Below are positions 22,718-34,154 of a DNA stretch of 64,000 nucleotides, piece by piece (position 1 is the stretch's first letter; every line of letters starts with the position of its first letter). A model generated the notes under the pieces. That model was not told the DNA's origin. It did not search any database and saw nothing but the letters and a program-made list of their open reading frames with translations. Both the position numbers and the translations under genes were made by a program. This DNA comes from Leucogyrophana mollusca (Eukaryota > Basidiomycota > Agaricomycetes > Boletales): assembly GCA_021014945.1 (NCBI GenBank), contig MU266346.1, forward strand, positions 62,001 to 126,000. Reading direction: 5' to 3'.

Positions 22718-25121
22718 ATGGGTGCCGCTTTCTCTCAACCCACAACCCTCAGCAACCCCTCCGCGGTTGCGAACAAATCCTACGACTACATCATAGTGGG
22801 AGGTGGTGAGTAGGCAGGCTTTGGTCCGACATGTTTCTGACAGTGTGTGCCCGCGTTTAGGTACAGCAGGATGCGTTTTAGCGAACAGACTCTCCGAAGA
22901 TGCTGGCGTCAGTGTACTCTTAGTTGAAGCTGGTGGAAGGTGCGTAAAGTTCACCCAGTTTCCTTGCGAGCGACATAACACAGGGTAATTACAGCAACGA
23001 AGGAGAACTATTCTCCAAGATACCCGTGGGTTATGCCCAGCTATTAAAGTGAGAGATAGTACCAGTTCATTTACTGTCGGACGCGTCTCACACTGGCACC
23101 CTACATCTAAAGGTCATCTCGTGACTGGTGCTACAAAACAACGTGAATTACTCCTTTCGAAAGCTGGATTACTAGCTAAAATCACTTTGTATAGTCCTCA
23201 AGCAGCGCTCAATAACCGAGTGCTTGATTATGCAAGAGGAAAGATCATGGGCGGCTCCGCCTCGATCAACGCTTTAGTCTACCAGCACTGCAGCCCCTCG
23301 GACTTCGATGAATGGGAGACGAAAGGCGCGACTGGGTGGAACTATAATGCGCTTGCACCGTACGTCTACCATGTATACTCCTCAGTTCGCATATTGTCGA
23401 GCTGTGGTATGACGTTGCAGGTACTTGCGGAAGTCTGAAAAGTTCACGCCTCATCCCGCTCACCCTGATGTTCGTCCCGAGGACCGAGGAGACAATGGCG
23501 TCTGGCAGACTTCGTATGGGTACGCCCATACTATTTGCGACCGGTGGATGGATGCAGCGGTGGCTGTCGGTGTCCCTCGAAACCCGTACGTTCAAGAGCG
23601 CGTGAGCGTACCGTCTTCATGCTAACGCAAACCCAGGGATCTCAATACCGTGCGCGGATCGATTGGCGTCTCGAAGTTCGTCACCTTCGTGGATCAAAAG
23701 GGCCAGAGAAGCTCCACGGCTACAGCCTTCCTGTCCAAGGATGTCTTGAGAAGGAAGAACCTGACTGTCATTACCAACACCTTGGTGGGCCGATTGTTTT
23801 CGCAGCCGACTCTTCTTTAACCCTGTCCCCTTTGCTCGTTATAGACAACAAGGATACTCTTCTCACCTGACGCCCGTCTCCGAGCCACGGGAATTGAAGT
23901 CGCCCAGGATGAGTCCTCTCCTCGGTTCGAGATAACCGCTCGCAAAGAAGTCATTCTGGCGGCTGGGGCGGTAAACTCGCCTCAGCTTCTCATGTTATCG
24001 GGAGTCGGAGAAAAGTCTGAGCTGGACAAACTCGGGATCCCGGTCGTCAAGAATCTTTTCCACGTAGGAAAGAACCTTCTTGACGTGAGTTTTTCGTGCT
24101 GTGATCCGAATGAACTCCTAAGACCAATCTGCTTTTCCAGCACCCTTTGGTACCTATCCTCTTTCGTGCCAAGGGAGGGCACACTCTCGATTACATGCAG
24201 GACCCCTTCAAAGCCCTCCCTGTGATGCTTAGGTGGTTCTTGACAGGAAGAGGACCCTGCACTTCGAACGTGGGTATCATAAAATTTCAGAAATCTTGTT
24301 GTCAATATTAATACGAAATAGGGTGGAGAAGCTGCACTGTTCGTGCGATCTGACGATGAGTCATTGCCGTTTACCTCCCCGGTATCCGAATCGCAAGCCT
24401 CGGAGCTCGTCGACAATACGTCGGGCCCAGATTCCCCTGATATCGAAATTGGGGTCGTCCCGGCAAGCTATCGACCCCTTCCAAAAGGCAAAAGCGGGCT
24501 GACAATCGTGAGTTTCATGTGTCGCTAAAGGACCGCTAAAAAAGCCTCCTCATGCTGATATATTGACCATTGTTTAGGTTCCAATTCTTGTGCGGCCTTT
24601 GTCGGTCGGCAGACTTTGGCTGTCGTCTTCGTCCCCATTCGAGAAGCCGAATATCAACCCAGCTTTCCTCGCCGATCCCGCAGATATGAAGTTGATGCTT
24701 CGGGGCATCCGTCTCGCGCTACGAATTGGTCGAGGAGCTGCTTTGCAGCCTATGCTTGATCTGAAGGAAAACTCAGAAGACGTTCAGGATGTCTACTGGC
24801 CTGGTGATGCGGACCCGGACAAGGTTCTGGACAAGGATCTGGAGGTGTGGGTTCGGAACAATATCGAGACCGTTAACCACTGCGCAGGAACGGCTAGAAT
24901 TGGCAACAGCGAAGAGGATGGTGTTGTTGACGCGCAGCTGAGAGTATTTGGTATCGACGGTTTGAGAGTGATCGATGCGTCGATCTTCCCTACTATGGTT
25001 TCTGGGCATCCCGTAAGTTCGTTCCCCCGCTCCCCTGCCCACATATCTCACTTTCTATCGTCAGACTGCGCCAGTGGTTGCTATCGCTGAGAAGGCTTCG
25101 GACATGATCTTGAAGGGTTGA
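22718..25121 (+). CDS. GMC (glucose-methanol-choline) family FAD oxidoreductase
   Basis: FAD-dependent enzyme oxidising an alcohol with oxygen or another acceptor; the aryl-alcohol oxidase / choline dehydrogenase group is closest by eye. It starts MGAAFSQPTTLSN and reaches the dinucleotide fold YDYIIVGGGTAGCVLANRL after the first intron, then LLVEAGG. The GMC signature lies in YARGKIMGGSASINALVY, followed by SGVG-type ILAAGAVNSPQLLMLSG. The catalytic region has VNHCAGTARIG and SGHPTAPVVAIAEKASD. About nine short introns are needed; a tiny exon gives RDWCYKTT-PQAALNN. No signal peptide is evident, so it is probably intracellular, unlike secreted lignocellulose oxidases. That fits a biosynthetic tailoring role beside the P450 at 25334, with which it is convergent (212-base spacer). 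Substrate is unknown. Confidence 0.9.
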
Positions 25122-25333
25122 AGTGCAGGCTGTTGTAGAATCAGTACCAGTGATCATGCCTTTAGCAGCGAGCACTGGCCATGGATTTGAGATATTGTAT
25201 TTATTACTGGCCCAAGCTTGACGAAAGACTCAGATCGCTAACCAGTTGCCGAAGAACATAAGGAACACTATTATTAGGAATTGGAATATCTATGTAAGTA
25301 CTAACATCATCACTATTTCCGAACGCAGCACCC

Positions 25334-27543
25334 TCAAAACCCGTTCGCATGAAGATAAAATTCCTTGGTTTGGTTGAGGATAGCAGGGGCTTCAGCGAAA
25401 CGAGGTTTAATCGAGCACTTAAAGGGCTCAGGATGGCTAGCGATGTGTTTATCAGTAAAGAAAACCCTCAGCCTTGTAGACGGCACGTACAGAGTGAGAC
25501 CAGTGTTCGTATTTTTCTCTGGATCAGGTAGCTGAACTTGGCCTTGCTCATCTGTGAACGGTTCGATTGAGGAGGACCAAAGCATACACGCGAGATCAAT
25601 AAAGAGGGTGGAATTTGCAACATGTCTTCCGACACAGATTCTAACACAGCTCGCGATGAGTGGCAAAATTTGAGCTGTCAAAGATAGCGCACCTTCGCCC
25701 AAAACCAAAACTTGCGTGGCTTTCATCTTGTGTATCATAAAGGGCAGGAAGAATATTCCCTGTGTCATCTAGGTGACGGCTTGGGTTGAACTCCCGAGCA
25801 TCGGGGCCATATAGATCCTCATCCCTGCTTATTCCCCTGCAACATTACATAGAATCATTTATTTTGTGTCCAGGATTCGGGGGGAATCGACATACCAAAT
25901 ATTGGCAAGACAGAGTGTTCCCTTTGGAATGTAATAGCCTTCGTACCAATCATCCTATGACGCTGGGTTTGAGTATTGGGCACGAGCTGTCGCAGAAGTC
26001 AGCGCTCACCTCAGTTAGACGATGAGGTAGCCCTGCCAAGGCGTCAGCTGGAGATATTGGACAGCGGCGTTAGGTGCTTACCGAGCGGTATCGGAGGCCT
26101 CCACCGCAGAACTTCTTTGACAACAGCTCGGATATAAGGAAGATGATCGAAATCCGCAAATTCCGGGATCCGAGATCGACCCACAACAGCGTCTAGTTCG
26201 AGGTGTGCTTTCTTCTGCACCTCCGGATGAAGAACCATGGCCACCATAAACCACTGCAACGACGAGAATGACTGCAAGTATTGCAAGAGAACCGTCAGCA
26301 TGCTACTGGGGAGCCGTGTATGGCGTTGCCCACCGTCTCAGCTCCAGCCCCGCTAAGTTACAAGACAAAGAGTAAACGCGAGTGCAACTCGAGGTGCGTA
26401 AAAGGACGCACTACATGCTTGCCGCAAGCCAAGCTTTCTCAAGCTGGCTGAGGCCATGTTGCTCTTTCTGCGCTTCAAGCGAGGCCACGAAGCTAGGATT
26501 GTCGTTTTTAATCATCTGCATAAGGTACCCATCAAAGTGTGCCAAGCCTCGGCATACGCTTGCTTACCCGCTCCTGTGTATCATTATAGAGGTTGACGAA
26601 AGTCTCAGAATCCCTTCTGAACCAGTTCTGGGCGTCCCTTTTCCATTTCGCCATCCATGCAGGGAAATAGTCCATCCAAGGAAAGAATTCCACCAAGAAA
26701 TTCCCCGGATACAAAGCATAAGCCAGTCTGTCCATATGCGCACGAATATGAGCGATCGAGGGGTCGACTTCCGATTCCAAAGGAGGAAGGTTGTACGTGA
26801 CAGCCATGATTAAGGACGCGGTGGTTCTGGGATGAGACAGGCTTAGGACGACAGGCTCGGTCGAAGTTCAAGCGACAAGGTTACCTTTGTAAATGATTGT
26901 CCCAAGAATCAGGATCATGAAGAAGACTGCTGGCAAGGATAACACCTTCCAATGTTTGCACCGAGCTGAACGTATGCTGGATTTCCTTCTGTAAGGCCTG
27001 GTGAGCGGCTTTACGGAGTCTCCGCCACCTACACCGAGATGGTAAGCGTCCTCTGCCACTTATACACATGAGTTGTACTCACCCGTCACCATATCGAGCA
27101 AAAGCGATATGGATGCCTCCAGCGAGGGTATCTGCTGCGACAATGCTGCGATGACGGTCTGAATACTTGCTGGCACGTCGGGTAAGGAGGTCGGAGGCAA
27201 CTTTGTTCGAGTTTAAAACTACAAAAGGCTGGCCGACAATTTGCAAGTATATGAGAGGTCCTGAGAAGATACTTGGGGTCAGCCAGGCAAACGGTCAGAG
27301 AGAAACAGATGATTCACCATATTGACTTTTCCAGTCCTCAAAAATTGTCCAAGCATTTCTTGAAAGCTGGAACGCATTTCCAAAAACCGGAACACCAGGG
27401 GGACCAGGGGGCAGCTTGCCCTTCTGAGTCTGCCTCAGCACCGAAACATAGCGCATAGCAAGTGCAAGAATTAGAGGCGCTGAATACACAGCTGCCCATT
27501 TCACATCATTGCCAGAAAGTAGTGTGGATAAGTTACTGCCCAT
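25334..27543 (-). CDS. Cytochrome P450 monooxygenase (first copy)
   Basis: A microsomal P450 that would hydroxylate or otherwise oxidise a hydrophobic substrate with help from an NADPH reductase. The start [11 protein letters not shown] leads to a membrane anchor ([17 protein letters not shown]) and the proline hinge [15 protein letters not shown]. The I-helix motif AGAET appears after a 63-base intron is removed and joins [17 protein letters not shown]. Then come the ExxR motif in [31 protein letters not shown], and the haem-binding loop FGFGRRICVGRH split by an intron. The C-terminus [19 protein letters not shown] is typical of basidiomycete P450s often annotated as O-methylsterigmatocystin oxidoreductase-like. 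All structural motifs are intact. It lies between the GMC oxidoreductase and the SDR, and its substrate may be the terpene synthase product. Confidence 0.9.
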
Positions 27544-28080
27544 AACGCGAAGTGATGTGGGAGGAGAGCGACTTGATTGGAGCAAAAACCGAACGAGTTC
27601 TCGCTGTCCGACCTATTTTCACTTTCTGGGTCAACTTGGACCTCAGACTCACGCCAGCCCCCGATGCACATAAAACGCCCGACATCTAGTTCTAATGACA
27701 TCTCAAGATGAGAATATGAGCTTGATTCGATCATAGCACGAATTTACGCACTAGTGATCGAGCGACCGGCATGTTTAGAAGGCTGGCCAAGTGCTGGCAC
27801 CATCATCAACCTTTCAACCGGGTGACTTAGCCACGAAAGGGAAGCCTATTCACTGGGTCCATTCAGTGGCATGCTGTGGCATGTGGTTCTAACTAGCGCG
27901 TTCGTCGACTGCCGACGTGCGTCATGTACATGAGTCAGGCGCCGGAATTACCCCAGCCCTAAGCGTGCCTTCGACATGGTTATGGTGAATCTGCCAGTAA
28001 ATATGAGCTACTGTTCGCTTGCCAGTCGGGCGACGCTAGGGTTGGTAGCTGTATGTACTTCCAAACAAACGTCATTATAT
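27544..28080. other. Spacer upstream of the first P450 and downstream of the SDR
   Basis: This 0.5 kb stretch must hold the P450 promoter on the minus strand and the SDR 3' flank. No open frame or clear motif was seen. Confidence 0.4.
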
Positions 28081-29488
28081 TCAAAGACTTGACAGCGAAA
28101 CTGCGACTAGTACGAGGATGGCTGGACGAGGAAAGTCTGTGAAACCCGGACAAATGTGAGGAGGCCACACAAAGATACATAGATGCATACGCACCCCTCC
28201 GTCGATCAGAACAGTCTCCCCATTGACAAACCAGTTCGCGAGGAGAAATAGGGCCAGCGCTCCGATGTCGCGAGGAGTCCCACCAGTTGGGACATCAGGA
28301 GGCGCCAAAGGAGGCAGCATAGCGAGTGTCGCATGAGAGTGTCCAAGGGTGTCTGCAGTCCCTGGAGCGGACAGCTAAGTGCAAGAGAGTCGCCAAGTGA
28401 TGAATGTGAAGGCGAGCATTTTGCGTCAATGAACGGAAACTTACTTCTGATTGAAAGTAACCTAAAGTGACCATTCCACCTTTAGCTTGTGATATACGTA
28501 GGGATGAATGGGACTGACCAGGCGCGATTCCATTCACCCTGATTCCTAGAGGAAGGAGCTCGTGTGCAAGCGACGAGACAAACTGCCCACTGGCACTTTT
28601 AGAGAACATGTAAGGGAACGACCGAGCAGCCAATAAGGGAACCTTCAGGACAACATCGAACAATTGAAAGTAAGCGAGAAAGAACTGGGGCCCCAAGTTC
28701 AAACAACGATGCAACGCTAACCTTTGTCCACGCACAACCGCTGCTGGTGACGATTATCTGTGGCACAAATTTGGCGACTGCCGGGTTGTCCACCGGATCA
28801 GCGTTTTTCCATTTCTCGAGGAGAGGAAGAAACGCGATGGAAAGCCAGTAGGTTCCAACAGCGTTCGTATTGAAGACGTTATTGAAATCATCTTGAGAGA
28901 CCGAATCGAAGTACGCGGAGACAAAAGAAGATGCAGTGGGGTCAGGACCTTGTAGATTAGGTGCGGCGAGGATACCCGCGTTGTTGAAAAGGACAGTCAC
29001 ATATTTCTCGCGCTTCCCTACCTCCTCCGCAAGGCGCTTAGCTTCTGACTATCAAGTATCGAATCATGCCGTTCAGACACAGAAGCGGCGGTGCATAATT
29101 TCGACATACCTTCTGTCGGACATCGCCCTCAAGCCCGTACATCCTCCCAGAAGACTCCGTAGCAGCATCATTGTAAACCTTGGCGATGCTGTACACCGAG
29201 GGTGAGTAGGCAGATGGGGGTTGCGATGTAAGATGATGGAACACTCACTTATCTAGTTCTTCCTGTTTTGGGCCTATGATATATACCGTGGCTCCGTTTG
29301 CCATCAGTGTAGTGCTCATCATTAAACCTATTCCCTGAATGTGCGTCAATGTTACCGGGCGTCAGTAATACTCGGGACTTGTGGACGAGAATTCGACCCA
29401 CCGTTCCACCGCCAGTGATAACAGCCACCACCCCACGCAAGTCGAAGAGGCGTCGAGCAGCGAGACGGTCAAGTACCACGTCCGCCAT
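28081..29488 (-). CDS. Short-chain dehydrogenase/reductase (classical SDR)
   Basis: NAD(P)-dependent oxidoreductase acting on an alcohol or ketone. It starts MADVVLDRLAARRLFDLRG, and the cofactor motif TGGGT is completed after the first intron (GIGLMMSTTLMANGATVYI). LEGDVR and the NAG motif (LFNNAGIL) follow, then the catalytic Ser region IIVTSSGCAW and the YMFSK active-site Tyr/Lys motif. The C-terminal part has LPLGIRVNGIAPG and WFVNGETVLIDGG. A last short exon ends the protein at 28081. Introns are numerous and small. The fold is complete. Its place next to the P450, on the same strand, suggests oxidation of a hydroxyl introduced by the P450, but that is inference; SDRs of this type also work in primary metabolism. 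Confidence 0.88.
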
Positions 29489-30358
29489 AGATCGGGAGAA
29501 TTGCAAAGGTGGTTGGGGGCAAGAGTCGGAGTGCTTACAGTGGCTTCACTGCTGCTTTGGATGAGCGTGAGTTCCAACGGGTCAATTGACACGATATCCA
29601 GCTTCTCAGTCAAACAGGAAAAGACCATGTGCTTCAAAGCCACAAGCCAGGATATTGAGAACTGCCAAGTAATAGGTGAGCCGAGACCAGCTGGCATCGA
29701 GACACTATCCTCGAATCTGTAGATCAGAAGCCCCGCAAACTTATGACGCTTGCTAACACCATCATTGGGAAATTGGTGACAAGCACTTAGCTCGATCACG
29801 GTAAGTCACTGCTTAACCTTCGAGATTCTGTAACCAGGATATGCAGGAGGTGGGGCGTCGAAGAGAAGAATGATCATCAGCAGTTCTGCGCGAACAAGTA
29901 GAACTTGCATTAAATCATGGTGGTAGACATGACTATGTAGTGGCCACCGCTCAAAAAATCGACGACTGTTGGCGGACCCCAACCGTGGCAAGGAGGGCTA
30001 TATTCGCGGAGTTTAAAGCTGATTAACATCCATCGAAGGGATAGTCGTTCAAAGGGTGACGGCTATCTATTTTAGTGTCACTGCTTTTTGCTCTCCAGTA
30101 CGAGCCCATGGAAGTCCGAACGGGCTGAGCACTCAGCACTCAGTACTCAGTGCTCAGCTGCCAGGGCTGAAGCAAACATTCATCATCGGGCCTTGCTGGC
30201 ATGGTCTCATATCGAACAATACGTGTCACAGTGCTGTCACGCCCCCGTTACTTACAGCCAAAAACAATGATGGATTGTTTCAACAAGCAACCGCGATTTA
30301 TTCGGTGGCGGTTGCATTGCCAGCTCGCTCATCCTTGTCTTCTTCCGCATCCTTCCCT
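29489..30358. promoter_or_regulatory. Divergent promoter region between SDR and O-fucosyltransferase-like genes
   Basis: A 0.87 kb spacer between two divergent genes with no convincing coding frame; an open frame runs into the downstream gene from upstream but has no supported start before 30359. It contains a tandem heptamer array with inverted ends at 30124-30158, listed separately. Confidence 0.45.
30124..30158. repeat. Four tandem 7-base repeats inside an inverted repeat
   Basis: CACTCAG, CACTCAG, TACTCAG and TGCTCAG follow one another at 30130-30157. The ends form a perfect 10-base inverted repeat, GCTGAGCACT (30124-30133) and AGTGCTCAGC (30149-30158), with 15 bases between. It lies about 200 bases upstream of the O-fucosyltransferase-like ATG, so it could be a protein-binding array. 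Confidence 0.8.
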
Positions 30359-32549
30359 ATGGCGCCCTCGACGTCTCGAGGAGGCTATCTTCCTCTTTCT
30401 ACAGACTCTCGATTTCAAAGGTCTCGCTGGACGGTAACTCGCCTTATTCGCAATGGGCCTCCAGCCGCTGCTTTAATTGCCCTTGCCCTTGTGACCGGTC
30501 TGTTTGGCGGTCTCGCTCTGTCGGCGTACGGACACCGACCAGAGTCTCTGACCTGTCTGCTGCCTACGGGGGGGTCTGATACCCCTTCACAATATTCTAC
30601 CGCACCACCAACCGCATCTATACCCACACCTTCATTTCACGAAGAGGACCTTGACCTGGAAACCCTACGAGACGTGGTGTCTCGCACCAAAGGATATTAC
30701 GCTCGTGATTATAGTATGGCTTTAGGCTGGAATAATGTTGAGAAATACCAACCTCTTCCCGAATCATAATCTCACTCTTTGAATCATCCAGATGCGATAC
30801 ATAATTGAAACCGCCCTCTTTCATGGCGTACTACTGAACCGCACAGTCGTCTTACCTTCGTTTGTATATGCACGCTCTTGCGAATTCGATATGTCAGGTT
30901 CTGCGTGCTCCTGCCTGCCTACGTGAAGCTGACTCGTTTTTGATAGCACTGTTTGCGCTTCTTATGCTCCGATGGTCAACCGAGGCGACGCCGTTCATTC
31001 CGATGAGTGGCGTAAACTTCCCGAGGCTGAACAAATGGGCTGGCGAATACCCCTTTCCGTGATGGTCAACATGACTCACCTGCGTCAAACACAGCCTGTT
31101 ATCCTCGTGTCAGAGTACCTCCGCCTGCACAACCTCTCGCTAGACCATGAGGCCAGCAACGGTCAATGGGAGACGGAAAAGTATCACCAACATGCCAGTA
31201 TCTTCGAGACGGACCCCACTAAGAAGCCGAGCCTACACATCATTGAGAACCATTGGTACGACCCTAAGGGAATCAACAGGATAGACTATATACCAGACGA
31301 TATGAGATCGCGCGGAAATTGGAATCCGGAAGGCGGAGCCAAGGGGAAAGGTGAGGTCGGCTCCTGGGGGACTCAGGACAAATCTCGGATATACACATTC
31401 TTGGCGGGTGCGCTTTCCGGAAGACAGCATGTTCTGGAATGGGACAAAGCACGTTCGATCCTTCAAGGATTGGGCGTCGGAGACGTGTCCACTGACGAAG
31501 CCCTCGAGAAGACTCTCCGAGACAACGGATGGGAAGTTTTGTACACCTACGATGGCGCGTAAGTAGCCATCGAATGTTTGCTACGGAGTGTTCTTAACGT
31601 GTACTTCCTAGCCTTGGGATGGAATACATCAAGAACGTTGTATTCCCGATCCGCCAGGTTGCCCCTCGAGATTCTTTACGAGGCCTCAAGGAGGATTACG
31701 GGGACGTCTCTGCGGATGTACTCTTGGTGAAGGGCGAGATTCACTATGAACGAAAACCGGTTAGATACACCAGAGTTCGTTAGAAGGTCGTCCTGACTCG
31801 TGATCCCCAGGCAGGACTCCGGTTCACCACAATCGACAGCCGAGACAAGTTCTCTCGACTGGTCCTTTACAACATGCGCCCCACGGACTCCGTCATAGAA
31901 CTAGCCGCGCTGCTGGACAGCCGCATGAAGGAGAAAACTGGAGGCAGAATGTGGATGGGCGCCCATATGCGTCGAGGGGACTGTGAGTGTCACGACGGGT
32001 ACAATTTCGACGACTAAGAATGATCGCCACAGTTGTGAGGACCAACTGGGCAATGGAGAAGGAATTTGGAGACCACCTGAAAAGGATCAAGAAGCATCTC
32101 AGCGATGGACGGAGCCTTTTGTGGTCATTGCGAGAGAGCGACCTAACGACTTACGGTGTTCCCGACGTATCGGTGGACCGATCCATTCTTAAACTTAGCC
32201 CACCTCACGAGAATGACAAGTAGGCTAATGACTCACCTTATCTAACTGTCGTAAATAAGCTAATATCGATTACCGCAGGTTCTACATTGCCACGGATGAA
32301 CGCGACCCAGGGAACCTGGCATACCTGCGTGACCACGGAGGCGTACTGGCGTCCGATCTCCTCACGATAGAAGACCGCCGAAAGTTCGGATGGCCACTGA
32401 TGGTGACGGACGTCCTTGGCCTGGTCGAACAAGCGACGTTGGCTCGAGGAGCTTATTTCTATGCTCATGCGCTAAGTTCGGTCGCTGGGGGTGCTCTGAA
32501 CATCCGTGCGGCACGGGGAGCCGATCCACGTACTGCAGTGATTGACTGA
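30359..32549 (+). CDS. O-fucosyltransferase-like type II membrane protein
   Basis: Probable Golgi or ER glycosyltransferase related to the GDP-fucose O-fucosyltransferase fold. It starts MAPSTSRGGYLPLSTDS, followed by one membrane span (AAALIALALVTGLFGGLAL) and a Pro/Ser/Thr stem, the layout of a type II enzyme. The luminal domain begins with MRYIIETALFHGVLLNRTVV, reads ITVCASYAPMVNRGDAVHSD across a splice, and shows the donor-binding motif GAHMRRGDF, comparable to the HxRRxD motif of protein O-fucosyltransferases. FYIATDERD and a long helical end follow, finishing AVID. Introns are short. Fungi generally lack classical POFUT1, and the true substrate of these agaricomycete proteins is not known. 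A role in decorating a cluster product is possible but not shown. Confidence 0.75.
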
Positions 32550-34154
32550 ATACACTCGATCTGATGCTGTACCAAGAATCTCGCTGTGAGTACATACTCG
32601 TTTGGTCTCCAACGATCGGAAAGGTGCACGCTTGCTGCGTCTCAGGTGATCTTCAACTATAATGAACCCCTTCAACTTCTCGTGGTCAAAATACACGATG
32701 GCGGACGGGCTGAGACTCCTCGGCCACTTGGTGAGGCGCCATCATTGTGGACAGGCGGGAGTTGCGATGCTAAGCCTCGTCGGTGCACGCACGCTAGTGT
32801 TGCCGTTCAACTCCATACACTATTTTATTCTCTGTCGTCGGCTGTGGTGTCATGCCCACTTGATTACCTTGAAGACTCTTGCTTGCGCTACCTATTTCTC
32901 CCTCCGTGTGCCCCCGCTGATTTCCAGCTTGGCGGGATATAAGCGCCAGGTACAATGAGCAAGCCAATGCAAGCGGAGAACTCAGTAGCCAATCGGAATG
33001 CATGCTTGTAAGCATTGCCGCGGAGCCTGAATATTCATGCCAGATGGTTCCGTGCGGCGTCTAAGTTGAACCACCCTTGCCTTGCACGCAACTACATTGT
33101 TCCTCCTCGACTTTCGACGGCACTGATGGAATCGGTGGGATCGGATGCCTATCACTTGGCCACTGGGACAAATTTCGGACGCATAGAGAAGACGCCGTTT
33201 CTGCTCCCCAAGGTCCCTCTTAGGTTGGTGCTCAGCGGATGCTAATGGATGATTATGATTCTAAGAGCGCTGCTGTTTTCTAGTCTTTACCACATCTGCA
33301 TGCAACTGCGCTCTCCACTCTGCTGGCCCATGTTGAGCGGTAACGCCTGACTAAGAAATGCCTGCTCGCTCATGGTGGGGAGCTACTGTTTGGTTTTCTC
33401 ACCCGCGTTCAAGCACGTCCTCGCATTCCATGGTGTCAACTCCCCTTGCAGATAGGCCCGTCAGCCTCCTCGCTATATTCAGCTTACCACTCCCGCTTTC
33501 GTTGCGTATTTCCGATGCCCACAAAAATAGACGACCGGCATCTTCTCGTTGAGTGCACCTTGGCTTCTTCCTCGTGCATCGATTGATCTTCTACTGGTTA
33601 TATATGCCCGCCGTACCAGTACATCATGTTCTCGCGATCCCATCGGCCTAGCCAGAGGTGTCGTTTCTTTCAAAACTCGTCTTTGTTCAGACGAACATTC
33701 GGGGGCACACTCCTAAACGGGAGTAGGCACTACCCTGAAAGACGACCAATTAATGTCGTACTTGGCTCTCGGCTTCGCCATCGATATCGATATACGCTTC
33801 TGATCGACGCTTGATTCTTTATCTTTTCCGTTCTTTCTCCTATTGCGCAGTTTGGTCGAAGCTCGTTAACCCTGGGTCCGCTTTGCCTCCGCATCCGAGG
33901 GGGTTAAGGTCGTTTTAGTCGACGACCTGAGCGGATATGAGATTCTGCTTGAGCATTTGTTACTCTCGGTGTACGTTAGATAGCCTTGAAAGATTTTTCA
34001 CCCAATGATGAGGGTGAAACCTTTCCGCCACCCAAGGCATCTGAGGCTGTGCTTTGAACCAAAAAGGAGGACCCCGTGGGGCGAGTATCCGCCTCTTATA
34101 AGCAAAGGGGTCAATCGCACTAGTGCCAGCGCTCTCTCCATAAACCAACTCACC
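32550..34154. other. Long intergenic region upstream of acetyl-CoA synthetase
   Basis: About 1.6 kb without a supported gene; the open frames at 32586-32958 and 33015-33245 have no motif and no good splice context. The right end is the acetyl-CoA synthetase promoter, with a TATA-like TATAAG at 34097-34102 followed closely by AGGGG (STRE-like). Confidence 0.45.
34097..34102 (+). promoter_or_regulatory. TATA-like element of acetyl-CoA synthetase gene
   Basis: TATAAG lies 53 bases upstream of the ATG at 34155, a usual place for a fungal core promoter. Confidence 0.5.
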
